64,000 bases of DNA from Marthasterias glacialis. Taxonomy: Eukaryota; Echinodermata; Asteroidea; Forcipulatida; Asteriidae. Both the position numbers and the translations under genes were made by a program. Positions 43,752 through 53,762 of this stretch are shown piece by piece. The stretch is from positions 3,175,884-3,239,883 of the forward strand of contig OU452239.1 in NCBI GenBank assembly GCA_911728455.2. The letters run 5' to 3'. Below the pieces are notes generated by a model that worked only from the letters and a program-made list of their open reading frames with translations, did not search any database and had not been told where the DNA came from. Position 1 is the stretch's first letter. Every line of letters begins with the position of its first letter.

Positions 43752-44090
43752 CATACTGCATGTTTGCATTCTTGTTTGGAATTGGAAATAGAGTTAAGTT
43801 AAACACTCCAACCAACCTGTGAAAAATTTAGATTGGACGGTAACTTTTCAGTAAAAAACAACACGGTATACACAAAATTGTACGTTTTATCATAGTTTTT
43901 ATTAATGTTCATCTACATTTTGTGGTTTTTAAGGGAAACCCATTGATGTTTATTTTGATAGCTGCAATCAAAGTAACAACTGTTGGTGATTAAGGATTTT
44001 TCAGATGTATTTTTTTTATAGATTTTGACTCTTTGTCACATGATATTTCTCTGGAAAGTAGATTGGCAGTTGGTAGACAATTACCTTGTT

Positions 44091-44420
44091 GGGCCCAATT
44101 TCATAGGGCTGCATAGGCATACCAAGTTGCTAAGCCAAACAATATTATGCTTACCAGATTAAGGTTACCAGCTAAAATATAATTTGACATGTACAAAATG
44201 TAACTGGTATCTTGCATAGTTTTGCTTAGCAGAACAAATGTTCAGCAATATTTTTAAGCAGCTCTATAAAGCAGCAAATGTTGCTTAGGAATTTTCTGCT
44301 GAGCAAAAATAAGCAGGATACCAGGCACAATTTGTACGTGTGGAATGGTATTTTGGCTGGTAACCTTGTTCTGGTAAGCATAATTTTATTGTGCTTGAGC
44401 AGCTCTATGAAATTGGGCCC
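44091..44420. mobile_element. MITE, GGGCCCAATTTCATAGGGCT family, copy 1
   Basis: GGGCCCAATTTCATAGGGCT at the left and AGCTCTATGAAATTGGGCCC at the right form the TIRs. The interior has TGCTTACCAG...AAGGTTACCAGC and its inverse GGCTGGTAACCTTGTTCTGG. Diverged relatives lie at 51300-51455, 52905-53090 and 53515-53760. It lies immediately upstream of the TRIM coding exon. Confidence 0.85.
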
Positions 44421-44521
44421 TGATTGAAACCGATTGATTTTTTATGATTACCAATCTTACAAATGTTTTATTTTTTGTGTATTTTTCCAACCACAGATCT
44501 GTGTAGAAACCAGACACCAAG

Positions 44522-47500
44522 ATGACTGCAATGTTCAAGAACGCCGCCAGCACGGTGCTGAACAAAATCAGCAAAGAGTCGCTGAAATGCGGCCTGTGCC
44601 AAAACTTCTACTTCAAGCCCAAAATCATGGACTGCGTCCACACCTTCTGCGAAGATTGCCTCGTCAAGTACCGCAACATGAAGTATCCCAAGAATACCAG
44701 GATTCCTTGCCCGGTTTGCAGTGATGAGACGGATCTGCCCATCGGCGGGATCTCCGGGTTGAAGTCCAACCTTCACTTGAGCGGTGTTGTAGAGGAGATG
44801 GTCCTTCACGATCAGCTACTCAGTGCCAAGGGAAAGAAGCTGGAGTGTGGTGGATGTGACGAGAACAAGGAAGCCATAGCAAGATGTATGGATTGCGATC
44901 ACTTCCTGTGTCAGGGGTGCGTGGAGGCCCACAAGCGCTTCGCTATGATCAAGAATCATTCCATCGCAACCCTGGACGAGCTTCGTACCGGGAAGATTGA
45001 GCTGAAGAGCCCGGCCCGCAAGAAGGCACCAGAGTGTGAGAATCACCCCGGTGAGAAGATTCGCTGCTTCTGTGAGACATGCAGCGAACTGATCTGTTTA
45101 GAATGCGCCTTCTTGGGCCACGCCCGTCCCCAGCATGAATCTGTCAGCATCAGGGAGGCTGCCAATCGACGCCGTCAAAGCATGAGAGACTTCTTGCCAA
45201 AAACTGAAGAGGTAAGTTTCCACAAAAACTTTGTCCATGTTCTCCAAAAAAGAAGAAAACAAATCTGAAAAGTGCCCCCCCTACACACATGACAATTTTG
45301 TCTGGAAAGTTGAATACCCCACTTCCAAAACAAACATCCCCTCGCTCGTCCTCAATACCATAAAAAGTTAAACTTCCACTGAATTTTTTCATTGTTAAAC
45401 TTCTTGTTCAACATTAAGGGGAAAGTTGAAAGTCACTTGAATTTTGTATACTGTGATATCCTTTTGTGGAAGAAAATTCCTGAATTATATGTAAAAGGGC
45501 TGTGTCGTCATGATCGTAATCTGCCTGTTTCTGGGCCCAGAAACATGAACTCTCACCCAGTTACTGCACGCGCCCGCGCTGACCATCATATCACAAAGGG
45601 CGCCGTCTTTACTATTCTGTGATGTGACCGCTACTCACGCGCGTGTGCATGCAATAACAGGTTGAGCGGTCATAAGTCAGTCTAGCCACAGACTCCCTGT
45701 GATCATGACGACACAGCCCCTTTAGGTCATTCATAAACACAACCCCAAAGCATTTAATGTAAATTATGTTATAATTTGCATGGGGGGGGGGGAAAATACT
45801 TCGGTTTTACCTTACACTGATGTGTGTTAAGCACTGAAAATGTAGTGTTTTCCTGAGGACCCTGTGTCCTGTGGAAAAACAAATAAAAAACAGGCATACT
45901 ACTCAGCTGCGATTCGAACTCCCCCCCCCCCCCAGGATTCTAGAGTAGATATCTTAACCACCAGACCACCAAGGGTGCCCTGTGACAGGAGGCTCTTCGA
46001 ATCCTGTAGAAGCAGTTACCGCAAATAATTTAACCCTCCTACTGCTAGACCATTCAAAACCATTCAAAATTCCAACTTACACGTTTCCCCCTTGCTATTG
46101 TACACACATGGTATTATCATTTGAACAGTGTTGATATCAAGCTGTCCTACCATTCAAAACCATTCATAGCATAAGAGGGTCCATTGATTCACCACAGCTG
46201 TACTACCATTTGGATTGATCCTCACAAGGCTTTGTATCAGCTTACCTACCATTCCAAACCACTTGGGGAATCAAACACTGTACACAGTTATCTCACCATT
46301 CAAAACCACATAAGTAAATGCTTTGAAATGGTGTGTCAACTTACTTGAAAAGGGCACAAGAGTAGGAGGGTTAATGATTTGCATCAGGGATAAAGTATAA
46401 TATTTTGGATTTACCATACACTGGTGTGTGATGAGCACTAGCATAGCCTTCAATGTATATTTTGCAGCAATTAATTTAAAAACATTTGTCAAACCCACAT
46501 GTGAAAATTCTTCCTGGTTAGATATAGATAAGATTATAACACACCTCTCCCTGGTTCTTTATCCTGATTGGCTGAAACACGGTCGCGTGGGGTGAACTAA
46601 TATAGCCTCGTGCATGAAATCTGCACCACACGTACCGCATGCGCTTCATTTGGGGGAAATAGTTTCAAAGCGGGAAATAGTTTTAAAACCCAAAAAACTA
46701 TTGACTGGTAAAGAGCGCCCTCAAAGAGAACAACGGCGTCTGCGGATCGAGAAGAATCTCTGGCCAAAAAACTGTGATTTACTCTTCTAACCGACATTGT
46801 GGACTGAGGTGTGTTATAAAACACATATGGACTGGCATTATTCGGGCAATAGTACACGTCTATGCACCCCTCGGGCCTGTGAGTGACCAGGAGAGGGTCC
46901 TATTTCCCTTGGCCTTCGCCCTCGGGAAATAAGACCTTCTCCTGGTCACTCACAGGCCCTCGGGTTGCATAGACGTGCACTATTTCCCTCATTGCCAGTC
47001 CATATGTGTATAATAGAAGTTTGCATCCCAGGAGATAGCTGTTTACATTTAATCAAATTTTTGAATGATTGCAGGTTGTCAACGAGTTCCAGCAAGTGCA
47101 GAAGGGATTGAACACAGTGAAGAACGATCTGAAGATTAATGCCAGTGATGCCAGGAAGAGTATCCAAGAACTGGTTGCATCTAAGATTGCTGAGCTTAGA
47201 AAGAAAGAGAAGGTAAAGTACTATAAAGAAAGGTTAAAGAAAGGAAAAAAAGTGAGGTATTTATGTAGAAGGATGACGCTAAGTACTAAGGAAAGAAAGT
47301 TTAAAGAATTAAGAAAAAGTGAAGTATTAAGTGAGAAAGATGAGCTTTAGTACTAAGAACATAATCAATGATCAAGTATTAAGACAAAAAGTAAGGTACT
47401 ATGTTAGAAAAATAAGGTTAAAGCTGAAGTTTTAAAAAAAGTATAAAGATATTGACAAAATAGGGTGTCCGCCAACATTTGGTAGCTCATCGGTTCGTTA

Positions 47501-50500
47501 AGCCGGTGGCACAGTTTCAAATCCCGCTCCATTAAATTTTTTCTTGTTCACCCCGAAACTGATTTAAAAATTTACCCAGTCAGTTTCCCTTCAATTGTGG
47601 CTAATTGCTTGATATGAAAAAAAGGGTTATATTAAGATAGACAAAGTAAAGTAGTAAGTTAGATAAGGTTAAGAACTTAAAGAAAAGTTAAAGTGTTAAG
47701 AAAAAAGTAAGGTTCTAGGTCAGAAAGATAAGGATAAGTTAACAAATAAAAAAAGAAGGGTCAAAGGATTAAGAAAGAAAAAGTAAAGTACAAATGATGA
47801 AGTTAGAAGATCTGATGACAGCATGAGAACGTTGTTGAAAGCAATTTTCACTGGTTAATTTTACGGAATCTTTCTTTAGGATTCAAAATGAAAGAAACTA
47901 ATCTGATAATAGATTATGTATCGATCGGTTCTTAATGTTTTGGTTTTGTTTTGTTATTCCCTGAAGTCTTTGCTGGATGAGATTGACCATACAGAGAAGC
48001 AGAGAGCCCAGATGATGCAGCAGAGCGACCAGAAGGTTACTTCCTTCATCAGTAAGGCACGTCACTCCCTGGAGGTTGCCCGTAACGCCATCGAGACAGC
48101 CACCGATTCGGACTTCCTCTCACTGCATCCAACTGTGGAGAGGGATCTCCAGAACCTGACCGAGAAGAGCCCACCTCAGGTTAGCAGAAGACAAAAACTT
48201 ATACAAAAACTGATATACTTTCTTTTTAAAGCCCCAGCACAACATTGGTAAAAAAGAAAAATATAAATGTTCACAGATTTACACATCCCTAGCATGGTAC
48301 AAAGATAACGTTGATAGAAAATTGTCCTTGAAATATTTCTGTCGAAGGGTTTTCGTTTGTGAAAAATAAAATAATGAAATATAAGATCAAAAATTAGTTT
48401 TCGTCTCAGTGAGACATATTTTAGTAGTGACAAATCTTGTGGATTACTCAAAAGCTAGATGCAGTTTGTCTAGCCTGTGTATACCATGCCCGATATAATA
48501 ATTTATTAATTAATATTGCGCCCATTCCATACATTGTTCACAAGCGCATAACACTTAAAAATGACAAAGAAGTAACAGAACGAATTGCTAAAAAACAGGA
48601 AATTAACAAGTCCTTTAACGTCAAGAAATTTCAAAAGTAGGACGGAAATAATGATTAAAATATAAAATTTTGTATAAAAACCAAGAGCATACATGTAAAT
48701 AGTAAAACACGCATTAATAAAAAGCTTGTTTAAAAAGATGAGTTTTCAGTACAGATTTAAAAACTTTAAGATTGGCAGCATTCCTAATACTACGAGGAAG
48801 ATTATTCCAAAGATGGGGTGCACTGAGCTCGAAGGCTCGGCCCCCAAGAGTAAACCTACCACAGCCTACAGGATAATTTAGAAAAATACCATATGTGGCA
48901 GAGGGAGGCTCCCCCCCAAATGATCTCATTCTCTAACACACTCTTCCCCTCTTGTACAGAAGCAACCCCCCTAAAATTCCAAAAGAATTCCAGAGATTTC
49001 CAGAACACAATGAAGACACAATAGGAGGGGGGTACACCCTGCCACATATCAAGCACCAAATGAGCCTGTGAGTGAAAAAAAGGTTAAGGGAAACCTCTGT
49101 GCATGCTTACAAACAAGAAGGGCAGACTTTTCTCGGTATTTATAAATCAATCAATTAATTTACTTTAACAGGTGCATCAGAAGCTCTCATTCCTGAAGTT
49201 CACTGGTCTGGCGAAGGAAGCTGCCGACAACGTGACCCTGGGCCAGGTTGTCAAGAGAGGAGAGTGGGACATGATGGCAACCTTCGGAAAGGAAGGAACA
49301 GGGGAGGGTGAATTCAAGTGGGCAAGAGGTATCGCTGCCTGTCCAAATGGAGACATCGCGGTGGCTGATCGTAACAACAACCGTGTTGCTGTCAGCTCGA
49401 GCGAAGGAACTCATAAAGTGAACATCCCCGCGTCAAGTGGTAAGCATTCTTCAGGCCTCGATCTTAAGAAAAACGGGGGGCAGGCCTTTGCTGGCCAAAT
49501 GAGAGAAATTGTACAAGGGCATGCTGGCCAAGTTGGCAGTGACAGTGCAATTTTTCTGAAGGGCATGCTGGCTAACTCGACACGGCATGAGGCCAATGGC
49601 CTCGGTGGCCTCGGTTAAGATCAAGGCGTGATTCTTTATGAAGCTGTTGATGTGGTATTCGTTTTTCTGTGACTTTCTTTTTAGAGTACATGTTAGAGTT
49701 TTTATTCATTGCAAATTAAGAAATGTATTTTTGAAGTGTAAATACACCTTTTTCGTAAAAGTGCGTCTTATAAATATTTTGAAATTAATTTTGAAGATTT
49801 TCAAGTGCCAACACCCCTCCAGTGGGAGCATAATTTGCATAAACGTAAGCAAACTTGTAACGTAAGGTCAGGAGCTTCTGTTGCCTGTGCAAAGCCTGAC
49901 CGCACTGCCTCCCTTGACGTCTTGTGTGTATTTTGAGTGGATTGAAAGTGTTGGCATAGCCAAGTAGTAATACCAAAGGGACCAGAGTAGGGCCTTTTTT
50001 CCGGACCTTACGTCATGAAGATTGTCATGCATTCACTTTTCAATTGATGGATAAACACTCCTTATGAACCGAAAGAACAAGCAAGTTTTGCTCACTTTTG
50101 TATGGAACAAAAGCACACTGAGAGGAAATTTAGCCTTTTCATTTTAATGGACATCCACTGTCCTTTAAAACCATTAAAAACAAATTGAAACAACTGAAAC
50201 AAATTACTGATCTTCTAAATCTTACTTGATAAGCGTTTTAGTAATGTAAGAAATATTTAGATCTGAAGAGCTGTAATTTTGAAGTACAATTGTGTTTAAA
50301 TCTGCATGTTTCTAATTTTGAAGTACAATTGTGTTTAAATCTGCATGTTTCGTTCTGCGTTCCAGATTATTTGGACAGGTCCATGCAAAAACAAAAACCC
50401 ATTCAAAGATTTGTCACAAAAATAAAGAGGAATTAAAAAGGCACTTTTGAGTTTTGGGTCTTTTAATCTGGCCGAGTGGTTTACAAAATGTATTGTATCT

Positions 50501-51740
50501 TTTTTTAAATACAGCACGTAATGTCGCATCTGACTCCAAGAATCGTCTAGTTGTGATTGATCGCTCTGGATTGGCCACTGTCTACAACGGTGACCGCAAG
50601 CAAGTCCTGCAGTTCCCAGTGGGTCCGAGTGAGCAGGGTACCGTGGATCCTCGTTGCGTCGCCATCGACAAGGAAGATCGAATCTACATCGGTAAGTTGA
50701 GATGCAGCTTTTGTGTACTTGTTAATTCTGTGGTCCTTGGGTTAAACCGTTAAACCCAAACTTCAGACAGGAAACACAAGAAAGTGTAGGCTACCATTTA
50801 TTTACCGTCACATTAGCAGTTTTTTTATGCTTGCAACTTTTTTTTTAAGTACCTGAAACCACCTTAAGTGCTTCAACATTTGAATGGACATGCAGGCTTA
50901 TATTGAAAATAATTTGAGTTGATTCATTTGATGTTTTAAAATGTATATATTTTTAAATCATCCTCAAATTTCCATCGAAAATGGACGAAAAAAGTTACCA
51001 GCCTTTTCTGTCCATTTTTTGAATGAAATTTAAGATTCATTAAAAAATTAATCGTTCTAATCAACTCAAATTATTTGAAGTACAAGCCTGTATTTCCATT
51101 CACACATTGAAACGCATATGGTGGTTTCAGGTACTTAAAAAACAGTTACGAAACTGTTGAAAAAACAACTTAACGTGACGGTAGAAGATTTTTCCCTTTA
51201 TTGTGTCTTCTACCTGGGACTCAGTTCAATTTAACTCTGACCACCATCAACTTAAAAAAGTCATCCCAAAATCACCAACTCTTGAGTAAGTCCAAACATC
51301 AGGGCCAAATTATGCTTACCAGAATAAGGTTACCAGCCAAAATATCACTCCACGTGTACCATTTGTGAGTGGTATCCTGCTGAATTATGCTTAGCAGAAA
51401 ATTGTTAAGCAAAATTTGTTGCTTAAGCAACTCTATGAAATTAGGATCTGGTTGTTGAGTTACTGTAGTGGAGTTAATTTTGGTACACCATGACACCGTA
51501 CTGTCAACTTCCAAAAGTGTTGTATTAAAATCCAAGAGACTGTCTCTTATCCACAGATCAACCCGATCGACAACCCTAAGTTATTCTCAGATGGGCCCCA
51601 ATTAATAAATGAAACAATTAAGTGACTTGTGGCACAGTTCAAACTGTTTTTAAAACCAAAAAGATGATTGCCATTTCAAACGTCGCGCTGTTGCCATGTT
51701 GCATTCAAATATTCTGATTTTTTTCTATTTGACACAGGAG

Positions 51741-51775
<35 letters not shown>

Positions 51776-52783
51776 GAAGTCGCCAGACACACAAGGCCAG
51801 TAAGCCACTCGAGGTGTGGCTACAAATCACCTGTTTTATCCAAGGGCCGTTGCCACCTACTCCTGGGGCTGAAACAGTCCGTAAGGATGTAGGCTTAGGT
51901 ATCATCTATCAGAAGCCTGGCTGGTAGAGCAGAAGGCTCTACCCTCCCAACTTTTACGGAGCAATTATGGTTAAGTGCCTTGCTCAAGGACACAAGCATG
52001 GTGTTTGGAACCACTTTTTGGAATTCAGCACGGCAGAGACTTAGCTTGACCATGGCTCGACAGTCCCTGCTGTGATATTGGCAAAGTTCGGCAGAAGCAC
52101 GACGTTTGAAACCACTGCTGCGCCAATGCCGTGCTATTGCCAAACTCAAATGATTTGAATTGAACACACGACAAGAGCGCGACGTTTGAAACTGGCCTTG
52201 TTCGGCAAAATCATATGTTACCTGAAAGAGAACAAATCAAGGGCAGCTTGCCCAACAACAAATTTACCAGGCCTGGTTTTCTTGGCGGCTTGTTGACGCA
52301 TACACCACGTTTATAAGGATTTGTTTTTTCTTTTTAATCGCAGGTGACTTTACTCGTCAGTTGATCAGTGTCCATAGCCCTGTTGATGGCAAAGTGGAAC
52401 GACTCATCCAGGTCAACATGAAACCAGAGTTCATCTGTGTCACAGCAAAGGGTCTGATCCTGATGAGCAATGCCGACGAAGGCAAGGTGGTCGCTGTGGA
52501 TCCATGGGGGGCTAAGGGCAACGAGGCCTTCGGCTTCGAGACGGTCTTTGAAGGGGAGAAGATGAAGCCGGCCGGGCTGGCCGTCGACAGCAACGATGAG
52601 ATCTACGTCTCTGGGTACATGGGTTACATCAACACTGGGCAGATCCATCACTACACGGCCCGTGGGAAGCATATTAAGTGTATTGCAGATAAGCAGTACA
52701 TGCCCCAGGGAATCTGCTTCAACAGTAAGGGAATGCTCATCATGGCTAACTACCATTCCGTCAGAGTCTTCAACATGTCGTAG
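44522..52783 (+). CDS. TRIM-NHL E3 ubiquitin-protein ligase (6 coding exons, complete)
   Basis: Coding exons are 44522-45211, 47075-47212, 47967-48179, 49172-49439, 50515-50691 and 52344-52783, in phase with GT/AG junctions. They total 1926 nt (641 residues). A RING finger (C23, C26, C38, H40, C43, C46, C63, C66) implies E3 ligase activity. B-box 1 lies at about 109-146 and B-box 2 at about 172-205 (C172, H175, C184, C187, C192, C195, H200, H205). A predicted coiled coil spans about 225-350 (exons 2-3). From about 379 a beta-propeller of NHL-type repeats follows, the first being ...GEGEFKWARGIAACPNGDIAVADRNNNRV, later VASDSKNRLVVIDRSG and LAVDSNDEIYVSGY. No filamin-type Ig domain lies between coiled coil and propeller. 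The family is related to TRIM2/3/56-like proteins; orthology is not resolved. An acceptor (CCAACCACAG) 36 nt before the ATG shows at least one upstream untranslated exon. Confidence 0.93.
46034..46370. mobile_element. TTAA-flanked element with CCCTCCTACT TIRs and repetitive interior, copy 1
   Basis: TTAA (46030-46033) then CCCTCCTACT at the left; AGTAGGAGGG then TTAA (46371-46374) at the right. The interior repeats an ACCATTCAAAACCA-like motif at least five times at irregular spacing (about 80-90 bp). A second member lies at 55549-55986. TTAA duplications are typical of piggyBac-type transposition, so a non-autonomous piggyBac-like element is inferred. Confidence 0.75.
46814..47014. repeat. 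200-bp palindrome in TRIM intron
   Basis: The left arm passes ACACATATGGACTGGCATTA, CACGTCTATGCA, CGGGCCTGTGAGTGACCAGG. The right arm is the inverse, with CCTGGTCACTCACAGGCCC, TGCATAGACGTGCAC and TGCCAGTCCATATGTGT. The loop is about 20 nt. It ends 60 nt before coding exon 2. Confidence 0.85.
48225..48415. mobile_element. MITE, AGCCCCAGCTCAACATTGG family, copy 4 (right-truncated)
   Basis: TTAA then AGCCCCAGCACAACATTGGT and the shared interior up to TTTTCGTCTCAGTGAGAC. The right half is missing. It lies 45 nt after the donor of TRIM coding exon 3. Confidence 0.75.
48714..48929 (-). pseudogene. LINE ORF2 C-terminal fragment
   Basis: The minus frame of 71 codons reads FTLGGRAFELSAPHLWNNLP followed by RSIRNAANLKVFKSVLKTHL and a final FKQAF. 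This is the typical C-terminus of CR1/L2/I-type non-LTR retrotransposon polyproteins. The element is 5' truncated and degraded upstream (48930-49060). It lies in a TRIM intron, antisense to the gene. Confidence 0.85.
49453..49627. mobile_element. MITE, AGGCCTCGATCTTAA family, copy 2
   Basis: Nearly identical over its length to 20105-20280, with AGGCCTCGATCTTAA at the left and TTAAGATCAAGGC at the right. It begins 13 nt after the donor of TRIM coding exon 4, so the open frame runs from the exon into the element. Confidence 0.85.
50276..50350. repeat. Tandem duplication of 39 bp
   Basis: TAATTTTGAAGTACAATTGT...CATGTTTC occurs twice in direct succession in a TRIM intron. Confidence 0.9.
50790..51195. 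repeat. Large hairpin in TRIM intron 5
   Basis: The left arm contains TTACCGTCACATTAG, AAGTACCTGAAACCACC, AATGGACATGCAGGCTT, TAATTTGAGTTGATT. The right arm has the inverses AATCAACTCAAATTA, AAGCCTGTATTTCCATT, GGTGGTTTCAGGTACTT and AACGTGACGGTA. The arms are about 180 nt with modest divergence. Confidence 0.8.
51300..51455. repeat. MITE relic, AATTTCATAGAGCTGC family, copy 2
   Basis: Carries GGGCCAAATTATGCTTACCA, AAGGTTACCAGCCAAAATAT and CTCTATGAAATTAGGATCTG, matching 44091-44420 with a shortened interior. Confidence 0.7.
51744..52240. repeat. Poly(T), SINE body fragment and CGACGTTTGAAAC repeats
   Basis: A poly(T) run of about 27 nt near 51746-51772 is followed by a minus-strand SINE body piece (CAAGGCACTTAACCATAAT) near 51970 and by three occurrences of GACGTTTGAAAC between 52095 and 52200 mixed with TTCGGCA and GCACGGCA words. 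No coding frame. Confidence 0.55.
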
Positions 52784-52904
52784 ATTCTTTGCCGTCATAA
52801 CTCTTTATGATATCCCTCAAGCCGTAGTGAATGCTTCACTTCTCTTATATCTGTTCACTTACAACTTCTGAAACAAGGTTTGCAAATCTCTGAACTAATC
52901 GAGG

Positions 52905-53090
52905 GTATAGTTATGCTGAATACCAATTTCAAGAGCTGCTTAAGCGGAAAATATTGCCTAACAAATTTATGCTAAGCAAAAATGAGCGGGAAACCAGGTA
53001 CAAGCAACATGGCATTTTGGCTGGTAACCTCACCTGGTTTGTGCTTAGTAACTGTATAGGCTTATCTGCAGCTCTTTAAAATTGTGCACA
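52905..53090. repeat. MITE relic, AATTTCATAGAGCTGC family, copy 3
   Basis: CAATTTCAAGAGCTGCTTAA at the left, GGCTGGTAACCTCACCTGGT and GCAGCTCTTTAAAATTG at the right; the same order as at 44091-44420. Confidence 0.7.
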
Positions 53091-53164
53091 GCTGTGGTTT
53101 CTTTAAAATCATGTTGTTGTCTTTTGTAACCCGTTGTTTCCTTGGGCTTTTGAGTCTCCACCAC

Positions 53165-53337
53165 AGCAGCGTAGCCAGAGGGGGGTTTGGGTGGCCCCCC
53201 CGCCACCAGGTGCCCCTGATGAAAAATCTCCAGATACATGCGATTCTTAAAAAAACAAAACAAAAAAACATGGCCCCTGGGCTCCCCCACAGAAAAGTTA
53301 CCTTCCCAGTGAAAAAAATTCCTGGCTACGCCGCTGC
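53165..53337. repeat. Inverted-repeat element, GCAGCGTAGCCAG ends
   Basis: GCAGCGTAGCCAG at the left and CTGGCTACGCCGCTGC at the right, with a purine/pyrimidine-skewed interior (GGGGGG and CCCCCC tracts). Confidence 0.65.
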
Positions 53338-53514
53338 TTCTCCATAATGCAACTTGCACCATTTCAGTTTGGGGTTACATCCAACTGACTCAACTGACCA
53401 AATTAGAACCCCCACCCCCCCCCCCCAATTTCGTCATCACATCATCCACTCTGCACTGGTGTCTTCTATAGGCTTGTGTCTTCAAAAGTACTTTTTTAAT
53501 TACTCCTTGGTTTC

Positions 53515-53762
53515 ATTATCGGGACCAAATTCAGAGAGCTGCTTAACGGTAAGCAAATTTTTCTGGTAACTTTAGGAGATATGTTTGCTAAAGCGCAAGC
53601 GTATTTCACAGGTTAGCAAGAAAATTAGACGGCCAGCTTGCATTTTTTACATCATTCACAGTAAGCTCCGGAAGATTAGCTTGCCTTGTACCAAGCTTAC
53701 GGTTATGGATATCACAGAGTAAGCAAAAAATTGGCCGTTAAGCAATTCTACATGAGCCCAAA
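53515..53762. repeat. MITE relic, AATTTCATAGAGCTGC family, copy 4
   Basis: GGGACCAAATTCAGAGAGCT, GCTTAACGGTAAGCAAATTT at the left and GCCGTTAAGCAATTCTACAT at the right. Confidence 0.6.

Larger units (their letters stand above)
45212..47074 (+). other. TRIM intron between coding exons 1 and 2
   Basis: Contains a tRNA-like SINE head with a C14 run at about 45895-45975 (minus), the TTAA-flanked element 46034-46370 and the palindrome 46814-47014. No other gene is seen. Confidence 0.7.
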
